Made by a program: the position numbers and the translations under genes. Positions 1-12,170 of a stretch of DNA of 64,000 nucleotides are shown one piece after another. The notes under the pieces are model-generated. The model had not been told where the DNA came from. It did not search any database and saw only the letters and a program-made list of their open reading frames with translations. Source of the DNA: Larimichthys crocea (taxonomy: Eukaryota > Chordata > Actinopteri > Sciaenidae). The DNA lies in contig NC_040021.1 in assembly GCF_000972845.2 (NCBI RefSeq), positions 13,048,908 through 13,112,907 of the forward strand. The letters are read 5' to 3'. Within the stretch, counting starts at the first letter, position 1. Every line of letters begins with the position of its first letter.

Positions 1-261
1 CTTCCCTTCATCTTCTCAGCTCTCCATCCATCGCTCGTCTGTCACGGCAGGAGTGCAGCCAATCCATCAAGGGTCGGAGCTAGGCGAGCCGTTAGGGCGT
101 GTGTGTGCATGTGCGTGTGGTGTGTGTGTGCGTGGGTGTGGGTGTGAGTGACTGAATATGTGAGTCTCAGTTGTGTTTGTGCATCTAAGTATCACTGTAG
201 CACACTGAACATCCGGCTGTGCACAAGTCCATTCTATGTTTGTATGCAAGCTTTTACACGG

Positions 262-263
<2 letters not shown>

Positions 264-305
<42 letters not shown>

Positions 306-321
306 CTGTGTGTGTGTGTGT
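264..321. repeat. (CA)n followed by (TG)n microsatellite
   Basis: A run of about 20 CA units (264-303) is followed after three bases by about 7-8 TG units (307-321). The two arms are complementary and could fold into a hairpin. A second (CA)n of about 16 units lies at 479-511. Confidence 0.95.
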
Positions 322-477
322 ATTACACCAAAGAAGTGGATTGGCCCTGCCTTCCCTGTGCTCTGCCGACAGATCGTTGGACCATGGCAGGCTGCAAAGA
401 GCCACACCATGCTGTGATAGAGACTTATGATGAAATATCAAATTATGTAGCAGAGGAGTGTGTCTGCGTGGGGCCTT

Positions 478-513
<36 letters not shown>

Positions 514-1327
514 ATATATGTACAACAACACACCTAATCGAACTGTTGCTATATTCCGCTAAAAGTCTCCCACTGAGTCATTATGATCTGGTGGCGGCAA
601 CAAGCCAGCATTACTGATGGCGTGTTGTTTTATTTACATAATACGTCTTCTTTAGGCCCTGATGTGGTCTCCGTAAAACCACTTTGGATTTATGAGGCCA
701 TTTTCACGCTTGTTACCACAGGAAATATGAGTGTCTATCAGCATGTGTTAGAGAGGGAAAGAGTCCCAGCTACAAGCAGCACTGACAGCTTCACACACAC
801 TTACATACAGTACATGTGGGGTTACACACACACAGACACACACAGGTCGCTGTGCTTTGTTTTCTAGTAACAGTGAATTGTGGCTGTGTGCTGGGAGCCA
901 AATTCAGACTCATAAAACATACCAGAGCTGAAGCTTTGCAGGGCTCTGTTAGAAGTGTGTGTGCACACACATGTGTATTTATGTGTGTATATTTGTTGCA
1001 GGTTAACCACAGAGTTGGTTTCCAGAGCTGCAAAGCCATCCAGGGGCGCATAGGGATCAAGCCAAGCCCAGCAGGGAGCTCTTGGCTGGGCATCAATATG
1101 CACCACCACAGCCTCTCTGCACTGGATTTCATCAGTCGAGTCGTGTATGTGTCTGTGTTTGTGTGTGGTATTAAGTACCTGAGCTGTGTGTCTGTAATTA
1201 TTTTATGTAAAAGCAAGCTGTGTGTGTTTGTGCCTATGCAGCTGCATGTGTGTTTGTATAAAGATCATCAACTCCACTCTGAAAGGGGGCAGAATGAAGT
1301 TCTTTATCGAGAGTCATGATAGTATTA

Positions 1328-1450
1328 AATCGGTGGTTCCCAATCTAGGGGTTGAGGGCCTTCCAAAGAGTCGCAAGATAAATCTGAGAGGTCACAGGAT
1401 AATTAATGGGACTGCAAAGAAGAAATTGTATTTCTTGGAGGTCCTTTAAA
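1328..1450. repeat. Degenerate dispersed repeat
   Basis: The stretch starts 'ggtggttcccaatctagggg' and continues through 'gtcgcaagataaatctgagaggtcac'. This resembles the non-autonomous DNA-transposon-like repeats common in fish that begin with a 'ggttcccaa' motif. No clear terminal inverted repeat remains. The family assignment is from memory. Confidence 0.4.
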
Positions 1451-2304
1451 AATGATTGAAATTTAACAGTCTGAGAGGAAGTTTAACTCATAGACACGTG
1501 CAATGTGGGACAACCTCAAGTTCAAATGATCAAAAGCAGGTGTTTGACCAATTGTACAACAGGTGACCAAATTCAACATCAAGACAAAAAATATTTCCAC
1601 TGTGTAATGAAACAGTAAACGAAAATAAATCTTTGGGTGAGCTGTTGAATGGAATACACAATAAGAATTTGAGTTTAGACCTCAGTCGCCATAATGTGCT
1701 TGTATTTAATGACTTCACCCCATGGTGCATTTAGTAGCTGTTCTTGAGCATGTGATTGCATGTTGTTCATCAGCAGATGGAATTTGCTCAGTAGATGTTC
1801 ACATTTAGATTTTTTCTGACCCCTAATATTAAAACGATTCAAAATGATACAGATTTAAACATCTCCAATTTACAATTAGATTATTAGACAAAGCAAATTC
1901 CATCTGGTGCTAAAGATCATGTGATGTGATTGAAAGCTCCAGAATATCTATTAAATTAACCATTCATTTTTTTAAAAATATTTCAATTTATTTTGATATA
2001 AAACAACAAGTCTTTCAGGCCTCAACAGTAAGTTGTGAGGTTTATTTGCAAATGAATGTGCCACAACTCATAATCTGACAGGAAGATGGCTGAAATGACC
2101 AAATACAGGTCGTACTGTTAACTGAGGAAGCAGACTCATGGAAGCAGATAGCACCGTGAATCAAAAGCTATTCCAGTATCGATGGCTCATGTTTCAATAA
2201 AAATCAATGGTGCTTGCCTTGTGTCAGGGAGGGTCAACTCTCCAATTCAATTTCCTCCTGAGGTAGAGCTGCACAGACAGGGGATAGAGGAGAGTAAGGA
2301 ACGC

Positions 2305-2308
<4 letters not shown>

Positions 2309-2349
<41 letters not shown>
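2309..2349. repeat. (TG)20 microsatellite
   Basis: About 20 uninterrupted TG units. Confidence 0.97.
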
Positions 2350-2352
<3 letters not shown>

Positions 2353-3039
2353 CCAAATCCTGAAATCATATACTCACACTTAGACACATGCACACGTAGT
2401 AAACTAGGTGCAACATGGACCATTATATTACCTTAAATAAAACACAAATAAGCGATAATGATGACCGTGTTTTTCATCGTCCATTAAAAGATCATACTTT
2501 AAAATTGTTAAGAGTTTAATTATTTAGATTTTTTTTAGCTTTTAGTGACAAAGGCCATAGCAGAGTGCTGTTGTTGTTCCAATTTCACAAAGTAGCTTAC
2601 ATGGTTGCTTATTTGCTTATCGGTATGATGTCATTTTAAGTAGGTTGCACGAAAGATCGTCAACATGATCTCATCATTTGTCCTTGCTAGAAAATCAATA
2701 AAATGCATTAAAAACGTACTACAGTACTACATTTGAGATCATAAATAGTTTTGATTTGATCAACTTCATCTTTATCTTTTCTTTTCAATCACCCAGTGAG
2801 CCTCGATACAGTTTACAGGTTGAAATACAAACCAGATATAAATCAGACACATAAATATGAGTACTCACATACTATACAGTATAATTTCTAAGAAGTTACC
2901 TGCAGAGAATATACATTCAATACTGGATGTACTGGATGTCACATGAATGACCAAGAATACCTGGGCTCAAAGAATTCATTTCATCGAATTCATTCACAAT
3001 TCATTCATCAATCATTTTCTTTCAATTATCAAGGGTTCG

Positions 3040-3129
3040 GGTCGTGGTGGCAGCACGGTGTTCCAGATGTCCCTCTCCCCAACAACACATTCCAGCTCTT
3101 TCTGGGGGATCCTGAGGCATTCCCAGGCC

Positions 3130-3167
<38 letters not shown>

Positions 3168-4235
3168 CTCCTGCCAGTTGGACATGGAACACCTCCAAAG
3201 AAAGGCACCGAAGAGGCATCTTTATCAGAACCACCTCAGCCAGCTCATTTTGACGCCAAGGAGCCACTTCACACTGGCCTGCAAACCACCCCAGTGCTAG
3301 CTGAAGTTCATGATCTGATGCAGCCAAAAGGATGATGTCAAATGCCAAAAGGAGAGATGCCATTCAGAGCTTCCCAAATCGGACACACTGCGCTGCGCCT
3401 TGAGATCCTGTCATATTCTTGTTGGGTTCAGGACTCTTTCCACCACTTGACAATATCCCCAGTCCAGGTCAGCAGGTCTCAACCCCAGCTGAACACAGCC
3501 TGAGTCAAGTCCTGCTTTCCCTTCCTGTGTCACTGCACAGTTTGCCAAAACTTCCTTGATGCCAACTGAAAGTCCTTCTCCATGCCATCCTCAAACTCTT
3601 CACTCTCCCAGGTTAGCTTCAGCGACTGCCAAAGCTGTAGCTCTTCCAGTCCAGCAACCTCCCTCTCCATCTGATCCAACTCACCATCGGGTGGTGATCA
3701 GTTAACAGCTCTGCAGCGCAGCAACTCGCAGTCGCATAGAGGTGACCCTCTCGGCCCCTGGAGAGAACCCCACCACAGTGGTGCTCAGTCGGGGCTTGTG
3801 AGTATCCCCACAACTCCCTGGTGCCTCTCTCCCTGCCAGCTTGTCGATGTTCCACATTCCCAGGACCCGTCTGCAATGCCAGGAATCAGCATGCCTAGGT
3901 CCCTTGCAAAGAACACAACCCCTATGCCTATCCCTGCTTGTGGTGCGTGTCAGCTTCATCTAGTTCTTTTTGGGCTTTGTCTGGTTCACTCACATAAGTC
4001 AAGGCCCAGCTCCAGGATGGGGCCCCAGTTTATCTTTTCTCTGCAAGGTGCTGCAGCACCTTCTCAGCTGATTCATCAAAGTCTGTGAATCGCTCTTACT
4101 GTGGTCCCTCCGCTGGGACCAATTTGCCTTGTGAGACCTTACCAGGTGCTATTGACCCAGACAACACAGCTCCCAGGATCACGGGGACACATAAACCCAA
4201 CCATCATGATAAGGTAGGTATTCTTTGGTAGGGGG
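3040..4235 (-). mobile_element. Deleted APE-type LINE fragment
   Basis: This is a broken non-LTR retrotransposon whose coding strand is minus. Three scraps of the polyprotein can be read in different frames. An endonuclease start with 'WNIDKLAGREAPG' lies near 3830. An endonuclease end with 'DHHPMVSWIRW' lies near 3670-3700, equivalent to the catalytic DHH..V region of apurinic-type endonucleases. A reverse-transcriptase piece with 'FDIILLAASDHELQLALGWF' lies near 3260-3340, where the FADD box is degenerate. Large internal deletions separate the pieces, so only about 1.2 kb of a multi-kb element survives. The 5' end is near 4235 and the 3' end near 3040. It is dead. The exact clade (Rex-, RTE- or L2-like) is not resolved. 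Confidence 0.75.
3130..3167. repeat. (TA)n(TG)n microsatellite inside the LINE
   Basis: About 11 TA units run into about 7 TG units, interrupting the LINE fragment. In relatives of this element I recall a short 'gatatata' at the same place, so the array probably grew from that seed. Confidence 0.9.
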
Positions 4236-6150
4236 TTTATAGGATGTTCTTCTTTTGTCATTTTCTTATTTATACACCCCAAATTCACAAATTTGCTACC
4301 AGGGGCTTCACGATCTGTACAACATAACATTTTCTAATTGTCCCGTGGGCTCTTTTATTCATCCACTCACACATGTGCCGTTACATTCTTCCACACATGG
4401 GATGTGGGTGAGTCTCATGGGTTGTGCATTCACATACAAAATACATCAAAGATGAAATATAGCCCTTCAAAAAGATGTAGATCACCTCCACTGAAAACCC
4501 CTTCTTGCTCTCTCTTACACACACACACACACACCGATACACTACTGGCTACGTGCTGATTGGGCACGGGCAGGGGTTTGCAAACAGAACTGCTAGTGAC
4601 AGGAACTACACTGAGAGAGAGATGAGAGAAGCCCCTGCAGTGCTGAAGGATTGGGCCACAGTCCTTCATACTCCTATTGATGAAAACATAGAAAAACTAG
4701 ACGAGACACACAGGCAAGGACACAGACAACAAACATCTTGATACACACATAAAGAAATACTATCAATAGCCTTGAGGCTGGTGAGGTTTTATGTGTGCCT
4801 TGTAAACCTGAAGCACATCTCTCTGGTCGTGTGAGTTTTGGGGTTTATGAATGTGCAGGTGCTTTTACAGAGAAAGAGAAGGCAAAACAGGGAGGAGGAA
4901 AGATAGGAGCATGGATCACTGACCCCCCCAACCATCCCATTCCATTCAGATTGTGTTGCTATTTCCCGACTGATCTATGCCATCTGGCCACGGATCTAAA
5001 TTTTGGCACCTCATCCATGTGGAATGCCTCGACACACGGCTCAGCTCGCAGTGAAATGAAGGGAAAATGAAAATGAAATGATCTGAGCTTCTCTCCTGAT
5101 CCTGGTCTCAGCTCTGTCCTCTGCTCAATCTCATCACCCCACCATCTCTTCCCCTCCCTTCCTCCTTCTCCTCTGTATCATCATCATCCTCCTCCTCCAT
5201 CCTCTCACCCCTCCTCCTCCTCCTCCTCCACCTCCTTCCCCCCCCCGCCACCCCTGGGTAATCAGTGTGCTCTCTCATTCCGTGGCACACGGAGACACAT
5301 TGATCTGGCAGTGCGCACTCACGCTTGTGGACACGCACCTACCCACACACACACACGGGTCGTCTCCCACACACACAAACACACACATTGATCTGGCCCG
5401 CAGGTCAAGTTCAATAGGAACAGCCAAGCGGCCCATTTTTTTACAGACTAGCTCTGCGGTATACTGCAAGGAGCTCTCTCTCTCTCACACTCACACACAC
5501 ACACACACACACACACAGTGTATAATGCAACACATACACACTTTCTCTTTTCTTTTTACACCCACAGACCATGGCAACCTGAATTTGACAATAAAAGAAT
5601 ACACAAAATAAATGAGCTCACATGTCGCTGTGTGACTGAGTGACATGCTCAAGCATCCATCACCTCTAATTTTAACACCTTCACTACCAAACAAGTCTAA
5701 GAAAAACACATGGTTAGTGGTTAGTGTCATCCTGGTTAAGTCTGGAGAAGATTTCACTTATGTAAGAGTTCAAAATAAAAACCCTGGTTAAACTCACATG
5801 CTTCTGTTTCTCTAGGCCGACCATCAGAGATGAAACATGACATTTATTTTTCTACAAACGTGTGAATTTTCCTGTGAGGTCGGCCTGATAAAAACACACA
5901 AATACTGTAAATGCATGGAGGGAAACATGCACTGACAGACAGACAAAATCAGAGAAACACTCACAACACACTGGAGACACATAAGCATCATAACATCTCA
6001 GTAAGCATTGCATGCTGGAATTGTTTGGGAGGGGGAATCCCACTTGACTAAAATCTCTCTTTTCCTCTCTATCTGTATTTTTTATTATTTATTTATTTTT
6101 TACTCTTTTATGATTCTGGATTAATTTATCCCTCAGAGACACAGGCGGAC
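4236..6150. other. Gene-free stretch with simple repeats
   Basis: No gene is seen. It contains a (CA)n at 4519-4533, a strong polypyrimidine block rich in CCT at about 5140-5250, (CA) runs near 5345-5385 and (CT)(CA) runs at 5477-5518. A non-repetitive block at about 4925-5070 looks less degenerate than its surroundings but has no recognisable function. Confidence 0.55.
5140..5250. repeat. Polypyrimidine (CCT)-rich tract
   Basis: A nearly pure C/T strand with repeated CCT triplets ends in a run of nine C. Such homopyrimidine tracts can adopt triplex structures. No gene is associated. Confidence 0.85.
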
Positions 6151-6159
6151 AGAGAGAGA

Positions 6160-6460
6160 GAGAGATGCCCACATTTGGCACTGCACTTTGATTTAGCGAA
6201 GTAAATTTAATTTTGTTTGCTTTATGCAAAAAAGCAGCGTCTGCCTTGACTTCTGTTGATTTCCACTGGAGGCAGAAACATCGCTAATGGGAGCTTGCGC
6301 CGCACTCACCACAGCTACAGGGCTACGACACTAACTGAATTAGCCTCATGCATATATTTAATACGGACCTGCTACACAAATTAGCTTAGTGGTATGTAGC
6401 CTAGCACCTCTCCAGTGAGGCTTTGAGAGCTGAGCTGCAAATTAATTGGCTAGGTTGCCT
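6160..6460. promoter_or_regulatory. Candidate conserved non-coding element
   Basis: A non-repetitive block rich in homeodomain-type TAAT/ATTA cores ('aaatttaatttt', 'actgaattagcctcatgcatatatttaat', 'caaattagctta', 'aaattaattggc') and an octamer-like 'tgcatat'. Enhancers of neural transcription factors often look like this, and pou3f2 is the nearest gene, 9 kb downstream. Alignment to other vertebrates would settle it. Confidence 0.3.
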
Positions 6461-8700
6461 CCAAGAGTAGCTCCTCTGTTTTTCGTCCACCCTGAATTAT
6501 GCTTTCCAATTGCCGGAACGCATTTGATATGCATGGGGAAAAAAAAGCGTGTAAAGCAGTGTTCCTGCACAAAAGCAATGTTTGCTTTCATTCCTTCACG
6601 TTTGTGCATCTGCCAGTCATATAATGAGAGTGGGGATTATACTGTTGTACATGTGTAATTCTCAACATACAGCCTAATGACATAGGAGTACAGCTTTGAA
6701 TATACAAAATAAACCCCCGAGGGAAACGTTAGACCTACTGCACTGCTCTGACTCTGTATTCGTATGTTCATTAGGAATCACACAAATTCCACATGCTGAG
6801 AGACACTGTAATGAACTTGAACAAATCTGTATCCTATGGTAACTAGAGAAAGGAAATACTCTCTGATTCCCTGAAAACTGTCACTGCTAAGTAAACATTT
6901 AGAGAAGGCAATGCAGAAGAACAACAAAAAAAAAGCTTGATAAGAAAGAGAGATACTCCATTTGTGTGTGTGTTAGAGATAGAAAACAACTAAGAGAAAG
7001 AGACAGAGATTAGTTTGATTACCACACTGAGAACAACCATTATTGCTCCCCGAGGTCTCTCCCCTATCCATCTTGGTTCGATCCCTGGACATACATCTTG
7101 GCTCAGTTTCAGGATCTTTAAATGTAGTTGTGGTTTAAGTCACACCATCACTATTAGGTAGCGCTCGTTGTATCTCACATTTTGACCTTAGAAAAAGAAG
7201 TTTGGGGCGCACAGATGGGGTGCTCGAGTTAGTCTGACTTAGGATAATGCGATGTGGTACACATCAAGTAGTGCAAGGTGCTTTTCACTTTTCACTCTGC
7301 ATATATGCACAGGTAATGAGGTGAAAATGACTATTTTAGTTTCCCTATAAATTTCCAGAAGAGCATGACTTACTCCAGTTTTTGCATTTGGGCTTTCTGT
7401 GGGTGCTGCATTTTGCAGTGGGGAAGGGGGGGGGGGGGTCTGTGTGCTCGGGAGCGTGTTTAAAAAGGCAACACAAAAGTAAGAGGTCCGTTGAATAGGC
7501 CCGCCTACGCCCTGCCCCCCAGATTGTAGGAGAGATGGAGGACACAGACTGATGGAGGGACAGCTGGGGTCTCTGGTGAGGGGACGGAGATCAAGCTGCA
7601 AGAAAGTGTGATTGATGTAAATAAACACATGCTGAGCACATCACAAAGTTGGTTTAGCAGACGACTAAAACACAGCTTTGACCATCTCCTGTTGTCCTGA
7701 CAGAAACAAACTGCATAACTTAAATAAGTCCACCTATTTATTCATCTGAAAAAGGTCTACACATCAATTTTAGCTTTGATATTACAGATTTCTCCACTTA
7801 ATCTTGATGTATAAACGCCAGTGCCCACAAAACAATAGAAAAGGTGTGATTCTTAAACATTTCTATTAACACAAAAAGAAATACCCAGTTTCTTAAATCC
7901 CAACAATCCCACTTGTTAAATACATTAAGTATTTTACATATGTGTAGAGAGTTGCTCACTTGCAGTGTCCAGCTCCAGATCGACTGCAGTGGCCTAGACC
8001 TCACCCAAGACGCAACGTCCTCTCCCTCTTTTTCTGCCACCCCCCTCCTCTCACCCTGGCTATCGACTCCCTCCATATCTCTCTGCATCGTTGTCATCCA
8101 TTCATCTGCAAAACAGGAGAGCTCACCTTCGGCCCCCTGCTCTGATGCGTAATTGACCAATTTTAGTAACTAGTGTTTGCACCTGTGAGTCATCAGTGTG
8201 GCCAATTGATCATTTCGCTTCAGTGTTTTGAAGGACAATGCTGTCAACACGAACACAACAGACTTTAGTTATGAAGATTGTGCCGAATCATGTGCAGTGG
8301 ATATGGGGGGGAAAAAATAGAATGTTATTTAGAGTAGAAAAGCGGAAAATGTGCTTGTATTTTTTTGGGGATCTGGTTTCAAGGGTTTGGCAGAGAGGTG
8401 TCAGGTTTTTAGGTGTTAGCATGTAAACAGTGTAGACAGAAAAATGTATTCAAAAACTTGTAAGACAACTGGCTCCTTGTCTTTTTAATATACTCAAAGT
8501 GTGAGAAATCACTGTTGATGTTAATCACATGTTTATAATATTTCATGGTACATTAGAGCAACGTTAGCCTTCTTGCTGGGAGTTTTAGATGACCACTCTA
8601 ATGTCTAATATGAGATTAGACTAGAAACAAAAGTAACAAAATGTGCCTATAAGCATAATTCATTTATTATAGCATTATTCATTATATCTTTAATGAAGTG
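6461..8700. other. Gene-free stretch
   Basis: Nothing coding is recognised. A run of 13 G lies at about 7424-7438, and a short proline-rich open frame around it on the minus strand is composition-driven. The remainder is AT-rich unique sequence. Confidence 0.5.
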
Positions 8701-8714
8701 TAAAAAAAAAGTTG

Positions 8715-8890
8715 TGGCTTTAGGCTAGGCTAGCGGTTTTCCCTTGTTCCCAGTCTTTGTGTTAAGTTAACCAGCTGCTGGCTGTAGCTTCATATTCAAC
8801 GCACAGGTGTGAGAGCGGTATTGATCTTCTCATCTAACTCTCGGCAAGAAAGCAAATGAGTGTATTTCCCCCAAAATGTCGACATTATAA
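8715..8890. repeat. Dispersed fish repeat (family A, partial copy)
   Basis: It contains 'ctgctggctgtagcttcatat', 'ttgatcttctcatctaactctcggcaagaaagc' and 'ttcccccaaaatgtcga'. The same ordered motifs recur at 54,445-54,905, with scraps at 26,080-26,190 and 29,175-29,235, so it is a multi-copy element in this window. Confidence 0.7.
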
Positions 8891-10174
8891 ATTGTATGTA
8901 AGTCCCGAGCTGAGGACTGTTTTGTGCTCAGAGATCTGTCCCTGATGATTAGGGGGATCAGAAGACCTTTAAAGAATCAGACATAAACCTCTGCATCGGT
9001 AGAATTAGCTGATCACAATATAGACATGCAACAGTTATTCCTTGCCGTTGTCTGTCCGTCACTACATTGATCAGTATCGGTAATTGATACACAGACCCGT
9101 GCTTGTAAGATCAATCTGAGCAGTGATGTTCGTCTTCCATTAGGGTGTGTGAAACAGTCAATCATGCATGTCAGCTCTCCGTCTATAAGTCATTCTCCCC
9201 TCTATTATTGCTGTGCTGTATAACCGTAGACGCATTACTGTTTGTTTCTCACTCGTTCACACAAATACTCATGCTGCACCTCCACGGACACATTTATGAC
9301 AGCTTTATTCAGTCTGCTCATCCCCATCGACGAGTCCAAATTTACTGCCTCAATCTCCTGACTAGACAGAGTGTACATCCACGTACATAGATACAAACTA
9401 TGTCACCGCTGAAGGCCTGTACAGCACTCATTCATATCGACTACACTTGCACGGTAACCCATTGTGTGTCCATTTGCATGGATAGCTGTAGATTTATCTG
9501 TACTGTAGGCCATAGTGCAGACTTGTGTATGGACATGTATGGAGATTTACTCCTGTTTTAACCCCAGGGTTAGCCATCAGTATTGATTGAAACAGACTTA
9601 GCCTGATTTTAATCCCTGCTTGGCCCAAGACTATCGATCAGGGCGCTGAGCTTTCAAGTGGGTTTAACGACCTACCTGCCCCTCCTCCGCCCTCTTTTTC
9701 TACTTTGGAAGGAAAGGGAGAGGTTTGTTATTACACCCCAAAGCAGATGTGACGTGAGGTGTTAAGCTTGTACCCACGAGCCCGCACACTCTTCTTCCAA
9801 CACACCATTACAGTAGGATGTGACAGCAAGCTGCCCGTAAAATATGACTGCACTCATGGTTTTCCTATCTGGAGTTTGTGTTGGACATTATAAAGCAGCA
9901 GACGAGATGAATCTGTGCACCTCGACAGCAATGTCACGGTAAAAATACCTGCTGGTGAGTTATGACCACTCACCTAGAGGTAGGAGCGTCCCTTTATGTC
10001 TTTATGGGTCCTCTGAAGACAGTTATATGGGACAACATGGGAAGCCTTATAGGAGCCCTGGTGCCTTGGGACTTGCGGAGTGTTGTGAATTTATAGTCGT
10101 ACAGAATGGTCACCACTCTGATTGGTCCGGCACAGTAATGCTGGAAATGGAGAACCTGAGTTTTAAAAGTATTG

Positions 10175-10175
<1 letters not shown>

Positions 10176-10208
<33 letters not shown>
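10176..10208. repeat. (GT)16 microsatellite
   Basis: Uninterrupted GT units. Confidence 0.97.
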
Positions 10209-10210
<2 letters not shown>

Positions 10211-10463
10211 CCTTGCCAGCCCTTTGCAGAAATACAAATTTAAGTGCATTTCTGCTTGTGGAAACATTTGTCACTGTGTGTGCTGTGTGTGTGTGTGCAT
10301 ACGTGTGTGTGCGTGTGTGTATGTGAGGGATGGTTACTGTGCTTGGCGTTTCTCCTCCATTTGTCCTCCCAGAGGCAGATCAGGCGAAGGGGAAATAAAT
10401 TGGAGAAAGAGAATAAATCAATGCTAAACTGAGCACCAGTGAGACCTCCTAACCCTGAAACTG

Positions 10464-10464
<1 letters not shown>

Positions 10465-10498
<34 letters not shown>
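10465..10498. repeat. (CA)17 microsatellite
   Basis: Uninterrupted CA units in the opposite sense to the GT array 260 bp upstream. Confidence 0.97.
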
Positions 10499-10500
<2 letters not shown>

Positions 10501-10784
10501 GTGAAACGTGTCCAGGGAAAATGTTGTCCGTATGTCCATACAAACCTTAAGTCACACACACATAAGCAAAGGGAGGAGAGAAAAAGGGTGTGGTTAGGTA
10601 GGTAGTACACTAAAGTGGATGACATCACCATACTCTTCACTTCTTGAACTTATTGACACTTCAACTATATCTTACTCTTTAAAGCAATAAAATCAAATAA
10701 ATAGCACATTATTTTGATGTTACACTGACTTGTAATCAGGTGAATAGTGTCTCTATCATTCCCACTCTGCTTCCTGTAGACCTG

Positions 10785-11360
10785 CACCACAAACTATTTG
10801 ACTGATTTTGGTGAAACTGGGTCAGATTTTAAAGAGAAAATGTTTTCTGGTTTTCCCTCTGTGTCCTCGGGCTGCCCCACTTCAACTTTTGCCGATTTAG
10901 CTGCTGTTAGCTCATGTTAGCTCAGTTTGTTAGCCGAGCTGCCTGGACTCTGAGTTCAGAGCACCGGAAAGAAGAGATTTTTAGGTTTGGTGTATGGGTG
11001 AATGGGTGATGCTGGTGTCATGCCAGAACTGGAGCTGGGCACTGTAACCAGGCTCAGCAGGTTCTGTGGACATAATGACACAGATGAAAACACAGAAGGT
11101 GGCGTTGACAGAGGAAGCAAGGAGAGCAAAAACAAAGTGACACATTAAGAAGTTGATGGGATTCTTGCTGTTGGACTAGTAAGTAATATTAGCTCGTTGC
11201 TATGTCATGTGTTGTTGCACTTGATGCAAAGTTGTTGACTTGTGATATAATCATAATTCACATGTACAGCTGTTTTACGACAGTGGTGTTGCACTCTGGA
11301 ATGGGGGATGCTAAGATTGTGTAAAAATACTAAATTCTGCGTAGTGTTGCTTTAAATGAC
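10785..11360. repeat. Probable dispersed repeat
   Basis: The stretch from 'gcaccacaaactatttgactg' through 'gctgttagctcatgttagctcagtttgttagc' to the end 'gtagtgttgctttaaat' has the look of a degenerate fish repeat. No coding frame or clear terminal repeats are visible. The repeat nature is inferred from recalled motifs only. Confidence 0.35.
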
Positions 11361-11364
11361 ATTT

Positions 11365-12170
11365 TAACTGACGGGTCAACTGCTCGTTCTTTCAGTGCCT
11401 GCACACCCAAACAATTCAACCGCTTCTAGCACTTTCAATCACTTTCAGCCTCAACTGACACTTCAAATGATCTATGTATTTATATTTTAACTGACAGCTT
11501 AAATACTTATTATTTACTCGCACTGAGTTCACACGCTTTTAATTCTTGCGACGCGACTGACACTTTTTTGCAGTGTATGTATGTAAAGCGCAACTTCAGC
11601 TGAAATCTCAACTGCTTTCGTCATTTACAACTCAACTGATATTTCAACTGCCTACATCTTACTCTGTAAATGACAGTTCATCTGCTTTCACTGCTCATTC
11701 TTCAAATGTTAGTTCAACTACTTGCATAGACACTGGCATTTCAACTGCTTCCATCTCTTTCTCTTTTAATGACAGTGCAACTACTTTTATCTTTCACACT
11801 TCATCTGACAGTTTATCTGCTTTCGCTGCTCATTCCTCGCATTCATTCGACTCCTTTCAATGCTTAAACATTAAATTACAATTTTAGCATCTACGCATCA
11901 AATGACACTTCAACTAATTACAGTGCACTCTACCCCCAGCATAATAACTTCAATTTTTTAACTACTTTCATCTTTCACGTGTCCACTGACAGTTCAACTG
12001 CTTTCACCGCTATATTAAAATTAGTATTTCAAATTCTTTCAACTTCAAAAGACACATTAAACCTGTTTAATGTTTCAGCACCAGCCCACACTTGCACAAC
12101 TGCTTTAAGTGCTTCAACGTAAACTGAAACTCCCCTTCAACATCTCAGATGCAAACAATGGACATTTCAA
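11365..12170. repeat. Degenerate minisatellite, 'TTCAACTGCTTTCA' units
   Basis: Diverged copies of two short modules recur over about 800 bp: '(t)ttcaactgctttcatc' and 'aatgacagttcatctgctttcac'. Examples lie near 11,630, 11,665, 11,740, 11,810, 11,990 and 12,090. Spacing is irregular, so the array is old. An open frame of 104 codons at 11,573-11,887 gives a Ser/Thr-rich product and is a by-product of the repeat. Confidence 0.7.

Larger units (their letters stand above)
1..3039. other. Gene-free repeat-rich DNA
   Basis: No coding exon is recognisable. Long open frames at the left end translate CA/TG microsatellites (runs of His-Thr or Cys-Val) and are not genes. A stretch at about 1328-1450 begins like the 'tggttcccaatctagggg' class of dispersed fish repeats. 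The rest is AT-rich unique-looking sequence. Confidence 0.6.
8891..10784. other. Gene-free stretch with microsatellites
   Basis: No gene is seen. A (GT)16 lies at 10,176-10,208, a TG/CG-rich stretch at 10,276-10,322 and a (CA)17 at 10,465-10,498. Open frames here translate those dinucleotides. Confidence 0.55.

Noticed and set aside
67..617. Overlapping open frames on both strands of 60-150 codons
   Set aside because: They translate CA/TG microsatellites into His-Thr and Cys-Val runs, with no domain, splice context or codon bias.
11573..11887. 104-codon Ser/Thr-rich frame, possible mucin-like protein
   Set aside because: It follows the degenerate tandem repeat exactly; there is no signal peptide, promoter or splice partner.
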